DNA of 64,000 nt from Streptomyces sp. CB09001. Its GTDB lineage: Bacteria; Actinomycetota; Actinomycetes; Streptomycetales; Streptomycetaceae. Both the position numbers and the translations under genes were made by a program. Within the stretch, counting starts at the first letter, position 1. Every line of letters begins with the position of its first letter. The notes beneath the pieces were generated by a model that saw only the letters and a program-made list of their open reading frames with translations, had not been told where the DNA came from and searched no databases. Positions 9,621 through 18,358 of this stretch are shown piece after piece. The stretch lies in contig NZ_CP026730.1 of the NCBI RefSeq assembly GCF_003369795.1, forward strand, positions 62,001-126,000, given 5' to 3'.

Positions 9621-9632
9621 TGAATCGTTTCA
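9621..9632. promoter_or_regulatory. LacI-type operator before rhaI
   Basis: TGAATCGTTTCA is an imperfect palindrome sharing the TGAA..TTTCA arms with the site at 9454-9465. It lies at the expected +1 of the rhaI promoter, 52 bp before the GTG start. A regulator bound here and at 9454 would control both arms of the rhamnose regulon. Confidence 0.6.
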
Positions 9633-9684
9633 CACATGGTCGTACTCACAGCAGGCCACGACCCGATGCCACAGGAGCGCCGAA

Positions 9685-10845
9685 GTGACCGAGCTCGCCG
9701 CGGTGAAAGCCGCGCTCAAGACCCAGGCCGTCGAGACGCCGTCGTGGGCGTACGGCAACTCGGGCACCCGCTTCAAGGTGTTCGCCCAGGCCGGTGTCCC
9801 CCGCGACCCCTTCGAGAAGCTGGACGACGCGGCGAAGGTGCACGAGTTCACCGGCGCGGCCCCGACCGTGGCCCTGCACATTCCCTGGGACCGGGTCGAG
9901 GACTACGCCGCGCTGGCGGCGCACGCCGAGCAGCGGGGCGTGCGGATCGGCGCGATCAACTCCAACACCTTCCAGGACGACGACTACAAGCTGGGCAGCA
10001 TCTGCCACCCCGACGCGGCGGTGCGCCGGAAGGCCGTCGACCACCTGCTGGAGTGCGTCGACATCATGGACGCCACCGGGTCGCACGACCTGAAGCTGTG
10101 GTTCGCCGACGGCACGAACTACCCGGGACAGGACGACATCCGCTCCCGGCAGGACCGGCTGGCCGAGGGCCTGGCCAAGGTGTACGAGCGGCTCGGCGAG
10201 GGGCAGCGGATGCTCCTGGAGTACAAGCTCTTCGAGCCGGCGTTCTACACGACGGACGTGCCGGACTGGGGCACGGCGTACGCGCACTGCCTCAAGCTGG
10301 GCGAGAAGGCGCAGGTCGTGGTCGACACGGGACACCACGCGCCGGGCACGAACATCGAGTTCATCGTGGCGACGCTGCTGCGGGAGGGAAAGCTCGGCGG
10401 GTTCGACTTCAACTCCCGGTTCTACGCCGACGACGACCTGATGGTGGGTGCCGCCGACCCGTTCCAGCTGTTCCGGATCATGTACGAGGTGGTGCGCGGG
10501 GGCGGTTTCACCTCCGACGTGGCGTTCATGCTCGACCAGTGCCACAACATCGAGGCGAAGATCCCGGCCATCATCCGGTCGGTGATGAACGTGCAGGAGG
10601 CCACGGCGAAGGCGCTGCTGGTCGACGGTCCCGCCCTGGCCGAGGCACAGGCCGCGGGGGATGTGCTGGAGGCCAACGCGGTGCTGATGGACGCGTACAA
10701 CACGGATGTGCGGCCGCTGCTGCGGGAGGTGCGGGAGGAGTCGGGGCTGGGCCCCGAGCCGATGAAGGCGTATCGCTCCTGCGGGTGGGCGGAGAAGGTC
10801 GTCGCCGAGCGGGTCGGTGGGCAGCAGGCCGGGTGGGGGGCGTAG
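9685..10845 (+). CDS. rhaI: L-rhamnose isomerase
   Basis: 386 residues, GTG start with CAGGAG eleven bases upstream. It belongs to the xylose-isomerase-like TIM-barrel rhamnose isomerases of the RhaI type (Pseudomonas stutzeri/Streptomyces class), distinct from the longer enteric RhaA. Metal-binding and catalytic segments visible include LWFADGTNYPGQDD, LLEYKLFEPAFYTTD, VVVDTGHHAPGTNIE and GFDFNSRFYADDDL. It converts L-rhamnose to L-rhamnulose in the cytoplasm. It is the first gene of the plus-strand catabolic operon. Confidence 0.95.
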   Translation: MTELAAVKAALKTQAVETPSWAYGNSGTRFKVFAQAGVPRDPFEKLDDAAKVHEFTGAAPTVALHIPWDRVEDYAALAAHAEQRGVRIGAINSNTFQDDDYKLGSICHPDAAVRRKAVDHLLECVDIMDATGSHDLKLWFADGTNYPGQDDIRSRQDRLAEGLAKVYERLGEGQRMLLEYKLFEPAFYTTDVPDWGTAYAHCLKLGEKAQVVVDTGHHAPGTNIEFIVATLLREGKLGGFDFNSRFYADDDLMVGAADPFQLFRIMYEVVRGGGFTSDVAFMLDQCHNIEAKIPAIIRSVMNVQEATAKALLVDGPALAEAQAAGDVLEANAVLMDAYNTDVRPLLREVREESGLGPEPMKAYRSCGWAEKVVAERVGGQQAGWGA

Positions 10846-10857
10846 GCGTCTGCCGGG

Positions 10858-10971
10858 TTCCCGTCGTTTCGCGGCTGCGGGCCGGTTGTGGCCGGTCGCG
10901 CCCGCGCGGCGGAGCCGCAAATAGATACAGCCCCGCGCCCCTTGCAGGGGCGTTCCTCCTCGCCCTCGTTG
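10858..10971. repeat. Streptomyces-type dispersed intergenic repeat
   Basis: The gap between rhaI and the aldolase gene carries the motif TTTCGCGGCTGCGGGCCGG, followed later by CCCCGCGCCCCTTGCAGGGGCG, with a hairpin CGCCCCTTGCAGGGGCG near 10937-10953. Sequences of this kind recur between genes in many Streptomyces genomes; that is from memory. It may attenuate or stabilise the operon transcript at this point. Confidence 0.55.
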
Positions 10972-10987
10972 AAAAGGACTGCCAGAC

Positions 10988-13027
10988 ATGGGTATCCACC
11001 CCTCGGCCTCCGCGCTTCTCGCCCGTTCCCATCGGCTCGGTGCCGATCCGCGCAACACCAACTACGCCGGTGGCAACACGTCCGCCAAGGGCACCGGTAC
11101 CGATCCCGTCACCGGGGGTGACGTGGAGCTGATGTGGGTCAAGGGGTCCGGCGGGGACCTCGGCACGCTCACCGGGGCCGGGCTCGCCGTGCTGCGGCTG
11201 GACCGGATGCGGGCGCTCAAGGACGTCTACCCGGGCGTCGGGCGCGAGGACGAGATGGTCGCCGCCTTCGACTACTGCCTGCACGGCAAGGGCGGCGCCG
11301 CGCCCTCGATCGACACGGCGATGCACGGGCTCGTCGGGGCCGCACACGTCGACCACCTGCACCCCGACTCCGGGATCGCCCTGGCCTGCGCGGCGGACGG
11401 GGAGAAGCTGACCGCCGAGTGCTTCGGCGACACCGTGGTGTGGGTGCCGTGGCGGCGGCCCGGTTTCCAGCTCGGGCTGGACATCGCGGCCGTCAAGGAG
11501 GCCAACCCGCAGGCCGTCGGCTGTGTGCTCGGCGGGCACGGCATCACCGCCTGGGGCGACACCTCCGAGGAGTGCGAGCGCAACTCGCTGCACATCATCC
11601 GCACCGCCGAGGCCTTCCTGGCCGAGCGCGGCAGGGTCGAGCCGTTCGGTGCGGTGATCGAGGGGTACGAGGCGCTGCCCGAGGCCGGGCGGCGGGAGCG
11701 GGCTGCGGCGCTGGCGCCGTACGTCCGTGGTCTGGCGTCCCGGGACCGGGCGCAGGTGGGGCACTTCACCGACGCGGACGTGGTGCTGGACTTCCTCGCG
11801 CGCGCCGAGCACCCGCGGCTCGCCGCGCTCGGCACCTCCTGCCCGGACCACTTCCTGCGGACGAAGGTGCGGCCGCTGGTCCTGGACGTGGCGCCGACCG
11901 CGCCGCTGGAGGAGGCGGTGGCCCGGCTGGGGGAGCTGCACGCGGCCTACCGCGAGGAGTACGCCGCCTACTACGAGCGGCACGCGGAGCCGGACTCCCC
12001 CGCCATGCGCGGCGCCGACCCGGCGATCGTGCTGGTGCCGGGTGTCGGCATGTTCAGCTTCGGCAAGGACAAGCAGACCGCCCGGGTGGCCGGCGAGTTC
12101 TACGTCAACGCGATCAACGTGATGCGCGGTGCCGAGGCGGTGTCGTCGTACGCGCCGATCGAGGAGTCGGAGAAGTTCCGGATCGAGTACTGGGCGCTGG
12201 AGGAGGCCAAGCTCCGGCGGATGCCGAGGCCGAAGCCACTGGCCACCCGGGTCGCCCTGGTCACGGGCGCGGGCAGCGGGATCGGGAAGGCGATCGCGCG
12301 GCGGCTGGTGGACGAGGGCGCCTGTGTCGTCGTCGCCGACCTGAACGCGGAGAACGCGGCGGCGGTCGCGGAGGAGCTGGGCGGGGACGACAACGCCGTC
12401 GCCGTGACCGTCGACGTCACCTCCGAGGAACAGATCGCCGACGCCTTCCGGGCGGCCGTGCTGGCCTTCGGCGGCGTCGACCTGGTGGTCAACAACGCGG
12501 GGATCTCCGTCTCCAAGCCGCTCCTCGAGACCACGGCCGAGGACTGGGACCTCCAGCACGGCATCATGGCCCGCGGCTCCTTCCTCGTCTCGCGCGAGGC
12601 GGCCCGGGTGATGACCGCGCAGGAGCTGGGCGGCGACATCGTCTACATCGCGTCGAAGAACGCCGTGTTCGCCGGCCCGAACAACATCGCCTACTCCGCC
12701 ACCAAGGCCGACCAGGCCCACCAGGTGCGCCTGCTCGCCGCCGAGCTGGGCGAGCACGGCATCCGCGTCAACGGCGTCAACCCGGACGGCGTGGTGCGCG
12801 GTTCCGGGATCTTCGCGGGCGGCTGGGGCGCCAAGCGGGCGGCCGTGTACGGGGTGCCGGAGGAGAAGCTGGGCGAGTTCTACGCCCAGCGGACCCTGCT
12901 CAAGCGCGAGGTGCTGCCCGAGCACGTCGCGAACGCCGTGTTCGCGCTGACCGGCGGCGACCTGACGCACACCACCGGCCTGCACGTCCCGGTCGACGCC
13001 GGCGTCGCGGCCGCGTTCCTGCGATGA
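10988..13027 (+). CDS. Bifunctional rhamnulose-1-phosphate aldolase / short-chain dehydrogenase
   Basis: 679 residues. Residues 1 to ~400 form a class II aldolase/adducin-type domain (HPSASALLARSHRLGAD.. and VDHLHPDSG). Residues ~419-679 form a classical short-chain dehydrogenase with cofactor motif TGAGSGIG at 426-433 and catalytic Y569-S-A-T-K573. This is the RhaE-RhaW type fusion: the aldolase splits rhamnulose-1-phosphate into dihydroxyacetone phosphate and L-lactaldehyde, and the dehydrogenase is expected to oxidise lactaldehyde to L-lactate. The presence of lutABC downstream fits a lactate product. Its stop overlaps the rhaB ATG by 4 bp. Confidence 0.92.
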   Translation: MGIHPSASALLARSHRLGADPRNTNYAGGNTSAKGTGTDPVTGGDVELMWVKGSGGDLGTLTGAGLAVLRLDRMRALKDVYPGVGREDEMVAAFDYCLHGKGGAAPSIDTAMHGLVGAAHVDHLHPDSGIALACAADGEKLTAECFGDTVVWVPWRRPGFQLGLDIAAVKEANPQAVGCVLGGHGITAWGDTSEECERNSLHIIRTAEAFLAERGRVEPFGAVIEGYEALPEAGRRERAAALAPYVRGLASRDRAQVGHFTDADVVLDFLARAEHPRLAALGTSCPDHFLRTKVRPLVLDVAPTAPLEEAVARLGELHAAYREEYAAYYERHAEPDSPAMRGADPAIVLVPGVGMFSFGKDKQTARVAGEFYVNAINVMRGAEAVSSYAPIEESEKFRIEYWALEEAKLRRMPRPKPLATRVALVTGAGSGIGKAIARRLVDEGACVVVADLNAENAAAVAEELGGDDNAVAVTVDVTSEEQIADAFRAAVLAFGGVDLVVNNAGISVSKPLLETTAEDWDLQHGIMARGSFLVSREAARVMTAQELGGDIVYIASKNAVFAGPNNIAYSATKADQAHQVRLLAAELGEHGIRVNGVNPDGVVRGSGIFAGGWGAKRAAVYGVPEEKLGEFYAQRTLLKREVLPEHVANAVFALTGGDLTHTTGLHVPVDAGVAAAFLR

Positions 13028-14478
13028 GCACCGCCGTGGACGTCAAGGCGTTCGCCGCGGTCGACCTCGGTGCGTCCAGCGGGCGCGTCATGGTCGGCCG
13101 CGTCGGCGCCGACCGGCTGGAGCTGACCGAGGCGCACCGCTTCCCCAACCGGCCGGTCCGCACGCCCGACGGGCTGCGCTGGGACGTCCTCGCGCTGTAC
13201 GCCGGTGTGCTGGACGGTCTGCGGGCGGCGGGCCCGGTGGACTCGGTCGGCGTGGACAGCTGGGCGGTCGACCACGGTCTGCTGGACGCGGACGGCGTAC
13301 TGCTCGGCAACCCCGTGCACTACCGCGACGCCCGCACGGAGGGCGTCGCCGAGCGGGTGTGGGCCTCGCTGCCCGCGGGGGAGCTGTACGCGGCGACGGG
13401 CGTGCAGTACGCGCCCTTCAACACCCTGTACCAGCTCGTCGCCGCCCGGGGCACGGCCCAGTTCGCGGCGGCGCGACGACTGTTGCTCATCCCCGACCTG
13501 CTGTCCTACTGGCTGACCGGCGAGCAGGGCACGGAGCTGACCAACGCCTCCACCACCCAGCTGATCGATCCCCGCACCCGGGACTGGTCGCGGGAGGTCG
13601 CCGACCGGCTGGGGATCGACCTCGGCCTGTTCCCGCCGCTGCGCCGGCCCGGGGACGCGGCGGGACTGCTGCGCCCCGAGGTGCTGGAGGAGACGGGGCT
13701 GGCGGGGCCCGTGCCGGTGACGGCCGTCGGTTCGCACGACACCGCCTCCGCGGTCGTCGCCGTACCGGCATCGGGCGAACGGTTCGCCTACATCTGCACC
13801 GGCACCTGGTCACTGGCCGGGCTCGAACTGACCGCCCCCGTGCTGACGGAGGAGAGCCGGGCCGCCAACTTCACCAACGAGCTGGGGCTGGACGGCACGG
13901 TCCGCTACCTGCGCAACATCATGGGGCTGTGGCTGCTCCAGGAGTGCGTGCGGGCCTGGGGCGACCCCGATTTGGGCGGGCTGCTGCTGGAGGCGGCGCG
14001 GGTACCGGCGCTGCGGTCGGTGGTCGACGCCGGTGACACGGCGTTCCTGGCGCCGGGGCGGATGCCGGAGCGGATCGCCGAGGCGTGCCGCGCCTCGGGG
14101 CAGCCGGTGCCCGAGACGCCCGCCGAGGTGACCCGGTGCATCCTCGACTCGCTGGCGCTGGCCCATCGCGGGGCCGTCGAGGAGGCGCAGCGGCTCGCCG
14201 GACACCCGGTCGACGTCGTGCACGTCGTCGGCGGCGGCACCCGCAACGCGCTGCTGTGCCAGCTGACCGCCGACGCCTGCGGGCTGCCGGTGGTGGCGGG
14301 GCCGACGGAGGCCGCAGCACTGGGCAACGTCCTGGTGCAGGCCCGCGCCCACGGACTGGTCGGCGACCTCGCCGGGATGCGCCGGCTGCTGGCGCGCACC
14401 CAGTCGCTGACCCGGTACGAACCGCGCGGCGACCGGGCGCGCTGGCGGGCGGCCGCCGACCGACTCGCCGACCGGTGA
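13024..14478 (+). CDS. rhaB: Rhamnulokinase (FGGY family)
   Basis: 484 residues. The N-terminal phosphate motif AVDLGASSGRVMVGRVG and the segments VDSWAVDHGLLD, GSHDTASAV and HVVGGGTRNALLCQLTAD are typical of RhaB. It phosphorylates L-rhamnulose to L-rhamnulose-1-phosphate, the substrate of the aldolase encoded immediately upstream. The ATG at 13024 forms an ATGA overlap with the upstream stop, and this start begins directly at the conserved actin-fold strand. A small GC hairpin (GCCGGGG/CCCCGGC, 14479-14494) follows the stop. Confidence 0.94.
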   Translation: MSTAVDVKAFAAVDLGASSGRVMVGRVGADRLELTEAHRFPNRPVRTPDGLRWDVLALYAGVLDGLRAAGPVDSVGVDSWAVDHGLLDADGVLLGNPVHYRDARTEGVAERVWASLPAGELYAATGVQYAPFNTLYQLVAARGTAQFAAARRLLLIPDLLSYWLTGEQGTELTNASTTQLIDPRTRDWSREVADRLGIDLGLFPPLRRPGDAAGLLRPEVLEETGLAGPVPVTAVGSHDTASAVVAVPASGERFAYICTGTWSLAGLELTAPVLTEESRAANFTNELGLDGTVRYLRNIMGLWLLQECVRAWGDPDLGGLLLEAARVPALRSVVDAGDTAFLAPGRMPERIAEACRASGQPVPETPAEVTRCILDSLALAHRGAVEEAQRLAGHPVDVVHVVGGGTRNALLCQLTADACGLPVVAGPTEAAALGNVLVQARAHGLVGDLAGMRRLLARTQSLTRYEPRGDRARWRAAADRLADR

Positions 14479-14509
14479 GCCGGGGCTCCCCGGCGCCGGG
14501 TCCGCCGAC

Positions 14510-14538
14510 TAGTCTGCACTCATCATTCATCCGATGAT
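14510..14538 (+). promoter_or_regulatory. Candidate lut promoter and inverted-repeat operator
   Basis: A TAGTCT hexamer at 14510-14515 resembles a Streptomyces -10. Just downstream, ATCATTCATCCGATGAT (14522-14538) has perfect ATCAT/ATGAT arms with a 7-bp spacer. Its position at the expected +1, 18 bp before the lutA start, suits a repressor such as a GntR/FadR-type lactate regulator. No -35 is evident and no such regulator gene is adjacent. Confidence 0.45.
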
Positions 14539-14556
14539 CGAATACGAGGAGCCGCG

Positions 14557-15309
14557 ATGCGTGTCGCTCTGTTCCTGACCTGCGTCAACGACACGCTCTA
14601 TCCGGACACCGGCCGTGCCGTGGTCAGGCTGCTGACCAGACTCGGTGTCGAGGTCGACTTCCCGATGGCCCAGACGTGTTGCGGGCAGGCGCACTACAAC
14701 ACCGGCTACCGGCACGAGGCCGAGCCACTGGCCCGGCACTTCGCGGACGTGTTCACGGACTACGACGCGATCGTGACGCCCTCGGGCTCCTGCGGCGCGA
14801 TGGTGCGGGAGCTGTATCCGCGGATGGGCGAGCGGGCGCGGGCGGAGGGGCGCGGGGACACGCTCGCGGCCGTGCTGGCGCCGGTGGTGCCGAAGACGTA
14901 CGAGCTGACGGAGTTCCTGGTGGACGTGCTCGGGGTGACCGACGTGGGGGCGTACTACCCGCACACGGTGACGTACCACCCGACCTGCCACGGCCTGCGG
15001 AGCCTCGGCCTGGGCGACCGGCCGCGGCGGCTGCTGGCGGCGGTGCGGGGGCTGGAGCTGGTGGAGCTGCCGGGCGCCGAGGAGTGCTGCGGCTTCGGCG
15101 GCACCTTCGCCGTGAAGAACTCCGACGTGTCGGCGGCGATGGGCGCGGACAAGGTCCGCAACGCCGAGTCCACCGGGGCGGAGGTGCTGTGCGCGGCCGA
15201 CAACTCCTGTCTGATGCACATCGGCGGGACCATGACGCGGCTGCGCACGGGCATGCGGCCGGTGCACCTCGCGGAGATCCTGGCGAGCACCGAGGAGGCG
15301 GCCGTATGA
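14557..15309 (+). CDS. lutA: L-lactate oxidation complex subunit LutA/LldE
   Basis: 250 residues with two CCG domains. The first has CCG at 41-43 (QTCCGQAHYNTGY); the second has TYHPTCHGLRSLG and EECCGFGGTFAVKNSD. These cysteine-rich motifs bind iron-sulfur or heterodisulfide-type cofactors. With LutB and LutC it forms the FAD-independent L-lactate dehydrogenase complex that produces pyruvate. The ribosome site is GAGGAG ten bases before ATG. It overlaps lutB by 4 bp. Confidence 0.92.
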   Translation: MRVALFLTCVNDTLYPDTGRAVVRLLTRLGVEVDFPMAQTCCGQAHYNTGYRHEAEPLARHFADVFTDYDAIVTPSGSCGAMVRELYPRMGERARAEGRGDTLAAVLAPVVPKTYELTEFLVDVLGVTDVGAYYPHTVTYHPTCHGLRSLGLGDRPRRLLAAVRGLELVELPGAEECCGFGGTFAVKNSDVSAAMGADKVRNAESTGAEVLCAADNSCLMHIGGTMTRLRTGMRPVHLAEILASTEEAAV

Positions 15310-16799
15310 GCGGGACGTTCGTGGGGATGCCGGCCTTTCCCGTCGCGGCCCGGGAGGCCGTGGGCAACGAGACGCTGCGCGGCAATCTGCGCCACGCCAC
15401 CCACACCATCCGGGACAAGCGGGCCCGCGCGGTGGCCGAGCTGGACGACTGGGCGGCGCTGCGGGAGGCCGGGAAGCAGATCAAGGACCACACGCTGCGT
15501 CACCTCGACCGGTACCTGGTGCAGGTGGAGGAGGCGGTCACGGCGGCCGGCGGCACGGTGCACTGGGCCGCCGACGCGGACGAGGCCAACGAGATCGTCA
15601 CCCGCCTGGTCCAGGAGACCGGTGAGAGCGAGGTCGTCAAGGTCAAGTCGATGGCGACGCAGGAGATCGGCCTCAACGAGGCCCTGGAGGCCCGGGGCAT
15701 CCACGCCTACGAGACCGATCTCGCCGAGCTGATCGTGCAGTTGGGCAAGGACCGGCCCTCGCACATCCTGGTGCCCGCCATCCACCGCAACCGCGGCGAG
15801 ATCCGGGACATCTTCCGCTCCGAGATGAGCGAGTGGGGCCGCCCCGCGCCCGAGAACCTGACGGACACGCCCGCCGAACTCGCGGAGGCGGCCCGGCTGC
15901 ACCTGCGGGAGAAGTTCCTGAGGGCGAAGGTCGGCATCTCCGGCGCCAACTTCGTGGTGGCCGAGACCGGGACGCTGGTGGTCGTGGAGTCGGAGGGCAA
16001 CGGGCGGATGTGCCTGACCCTGCCCGAGACGCTGATCTCGGTCGTCGGCATCGAGAAGATCGTGCCGACGTGGCAGGACCTGGAGGTCTTCCTGCAGACC
16101 CTCCCCCGCTCCTCCACGGCCGAGCGCATGAACCCGTACACGTCCATGTGGACGGGCACCGGCGACGGCCGGGCCGGGGAAGGGGACGGCCCGCGCACCT
16201 TCCATCTGGTCCTGCTGGACAACGGCCGCACCGACACCCTCGCCGACGAGGTCGGCCGCCAGGCGCTGCGCTGCATCCGCTGCTCGGCCTGCCTCAACGT
16301 GTGCCCGGTGTACGAGCGGGCCGGCGGACACGCCTACGGCTCGGTGTACCCGGGCCCCATCGGCGCGATCCTCAGCCCGCAACTGCGGGGCACCGGCAGC
16401 GAGATCGACGCTTCTCTGCCGTACGCGTCCTCGCTGTGCGGCGCCTGCTACGAGGTGTGCCCGGTCGCCATCGACATCCCCGAGGTACTGGTGCACCTGC
16501 GGGAGCGGGTGGTGCAGGGCGGACCGGCCGTCCGGCAGGGCAACCGGGTGGTGCTGAAGCCCGCCAGGGGCCATGCCGCCGAGCGCGCGGCGATGCGGGC
16601 GGCGCAGTGGGCGTTCACGCGTCCGGGCGCGCTGCGGACCGGGCAGCGGCTGGCCTCGCGCACCCGCCGTCTGCATCCGCGCACGCTGCCCGGTCCCGGC
16701 CGGGCGTGGAGCGGCAGCCGCGACCTGCCGGCGGTGCCCGCGGAGCCGTTCCGGGACTGGTGGCAGCGCACGCGCGGCGGGAAGGACGGGGCGAAGTGA
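15306..16799 (+). CDS. lutB: L-lactate oxidation iron-sulfur protein LutB/LldF
   Basis: 497 residues. The N-terminal LUD (DUF162) domain carries KVKSMATQEIGLNEALE. C-terminal ferredoxin-type clusters follow, with cysteines at 323, 326, 329, 333 (CIRCSACLNVC) and 378, 381, 385 (CGACYEVC). Length and order match LutB. It is the electron-carrying subunit of the LutABC complex. Start at 15306 gives an ATGA overlap with lutA; its stop overlaps lutC (GTGA). Downstream of the rhamnose enzymes it can oxidise the lactate made by the aldolase/dehydrogenase. Confidence 0.93.
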   Translation: MSGTFVGMPAFPVAAREAVGNETLRGNLRHATHTIRDKRARAVAELDDWAALREAGKQIKDHTLRHLDRYLVQVEEAVTAAGGTVHWAADADEANEIVTRLVQETGESEVVKVKSMATQEIGLNEALEARGIHAYETDLAELIVQLGKDRPSHILVPAIHRNRGEIRDIFRSEMSEWGRPAPENLTDTPAELAEAARLHLREKFLRAKVGISGANFVVAETGTLVVVESEGNGRMCLTLPETLISVVGIEKIVPTWQDLEVFLQTLPRSSTAERMNPYTSMWTGTGDGRAGEGDGPRTFHLVLLDNGRTDTLADEVGRQALRCIRCSACLNVCPVYERAGGHAYGSVYPGPIGAILSPQLRGTGSEIDASLPYASSLCGACYEVCPVAIDIPEVLVHLRERVVQGGPAVRQGNRVVLKPARGHAAERAAMRAAQWAFTRPGALRTGQRLASRTRRLHPRTLPGPGRAWSGSRDLPAVPAEPFRDWWQRTRGGKDGAK

Positions 16800-17443
16800 A
16801 CAGCAGGGAACGCATTCTGGGCCGGGTGCGGCGGGCCCTGGCGGACGTGCCGGACGACGCGGGGCCCTACGAGGAGGCCGTCGCCCGGGACTATCTGCGC
16901 GAGCACGGGCACCGGTCGGTGCCGGAGACGGTGGACCTCCTCGCCGAGAACCTGGCGGACTACCGGGCCCTCGTGCACCGGTGCACGGACGGGGAGTTGC
17001 CCGAGCTGGTGGCCCGGCTCCTGTCCGCGCACGGTTCCGGGAGCGTGGTGGTTCCGCAGGGGCTGCCGACGGGATGGCTGGAGGCCGTCGACGCGGCGCT
17101 CGTGCAGGACTCGGCGGCGAGTACGGCACCGGAACTCGACCGGATCGACAGCGTGGTCACCGGCTGCGCCGTCGCGGTCGCCGAGACCGGCACGATCGTC
17201 CTGGACGGCTCCTCCGACCAGGGGCGGCGGCGCATCACCCTCGTCCCCGACCACCACATCTGCGTCGTACGGGTGCCCGACCAGGTCGTGTCCTCGGTGC
17301 CCGAGGCGCTCGGACGCCTCGATCCGAAACGGCCGTTGACGTGGATCTCCGGGCCCTCCGCGACCAGTGACATCGAGTTGGACCGGGTCGAGGGCGTGCA
17401 CGGCCCGCGCACTCTGGAGGTGGTGCTGGTGGACGGCTCGTAG
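16796..17443 (+). CDS. lutC: L-lactate oxidation subunit LutC/LldG
   Basis: 215 residues, GTG start overlapping the lutB stop. It is a stand-alone LUD domain protein beginning MNSRERILGRVRRAL, with the conserved GCAVAVAETGTIVLDGSSDQG and ITLVPDHHICVV segments. It completes the three-subunit lactate oxidation complex. The operon ends here; the following ABC transporter has its own upstream gap of 126 bp. Confidence 0.92.
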   Translation: MNSRERILGRVRRALADVPDDAGPYEEAVARDYLREHGHRSVPETVDLLAENLADYRALVHRCTDGELPELVARLLSAHGSGSVVVPQGLPTGWLEAVDAALVQDSAASTAPELDRIDSVVTGCAVAVAETGTIVLDGSSDQGRRRITLVPDHHICVVRVPDQVVSSVPEALGRLDPKRPLTWISGPSATSDIELDRVEGVHGPRTLEVVLVDGS

Positions 17444-17569
17444 CGCGGCGGGGGTGTCGCTGAGTACACCCCCCGATACGGGTTCTGCACCCAGTGTGGC
17501 CCGGCCGCACTCTCCGTAGCGTCTTCCACGAGGCACCGCACAGGGCGTGCCACACGGAAGGTGATCACG

Positions 17570-18355
17570 ATGTTTCGCTCCGGCGCACGAGGCAACCACG
17601 ACCCCGGCCCCGCCCCCGAGGCACTCCGGCTGGTCAAGGTGACCCGGACGTACGGCTCGGCGGAGAACGCCGTGACGGCTCTTGACGGTGTGACGCTGAG
17701 CCTGGGACGCGGCACGTTCACCGCGGTGATGGGGCCGTCCGGCTCGGGCAAGTCCACGCTGCTGCAGTGCGCGGCGGGCCTCGACCGGCCGGACGGCGGC
17801 ATCGTGTGCGTGGACGGCAAGGAGCTGACGGGTGGCGGCGAGGCGGAGCTGACCAGGTTCCGGCGTGGCCGGGTCGGGTTCGCCTTCCAGCAGTACAACC
17901 TGCTGGAGACGCTGACCGTCGCGCAGAACACGGTGCTGCCGCTCAAGCTGGCCGGACGGCGCGTCGACCGCGGGCGCGCCCGCGAGGTGCTGACCTCGGT
18001 CGGCCTCGGCGACCGGCTCGGTCACCGCCCCGACCAGCTCTCCGGCGGTCAGCGGCAGCGGGTGGCGATCGCGCGGGCGCTGGTCACCGAGCCGCGGGTG
18101 ATCTTCGCGGACGAGCCGACGGGAGCGCTGGACACGCGCAGCGCCCGGCAGGTGCTGCTGCTGCTCCAGGAGGCGGTCCGGACGCACGGGCGGACCGTGG
18201 TGATGGTGACGCACGACCCGGTCGCCGCCTCGTACGCCGACTCGGTGGTCTTCCTCGCCGACGGCCGGCTGGCGGGGCGGATGGACGCACCCACCCCGGA
18301 CGCGGTCGCGGAGCGGCTGGCGCACCTGGGCGACGACGTGCCGGCGGGGGTGTGA
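17570..18355 (+). CDS. ABC transporter ATP-binding protein (MacB/LolD class)
   Basis: 261 residues. Walker A GPSGSGKS is at 55-62, the signature is LSGGQRQR, Walker B is VIFADEPTGALD, and the H-loop VMVTHD is present. This is the class that pairs with FtsX-type permeases for export or mechanotransmission. A GTG at 17561 lies too close to the ribosome site; ATG 17570 has GGAAGG eight bases upstream and is chosen. It is followed after 3 bp by the permease. The substrate is unknown; antimicrobial peptide export is a common role of the family. Confidence 0.9.
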   Translation: MFRSGARGNHDPGPAPEALRLVKVTRTYGSAENAVTALDGVTLSLGRGTFTAVMGPSGSGKSTLLQCAAGLDRPDGGIVCVDGKELTGGGEAELTRFRRGRVGFAFQQYNLLETLTVAQNTVLPLKLAGRRVDRGRAREVLTSVGLGDRLGHRPDQLSGGQRQRVAIARALVTEPRVIFADEPTGALDTRSARQVLLLLQEAVRTHGRTVVMVTHDPVAASYADSVVFLADGRLAGRMDAPTPDAVAERLAHLGDDVPAGV

Positions 18356-18358
18356 GCG

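Noticed and set aside
10988..14478. Very long second plus-strand frame across the aldolase and kinase genes
   Set aside because: The first part is a high-GC shadow of the aldolase gene; only the part from 13024 encodes rhamnulokinase.
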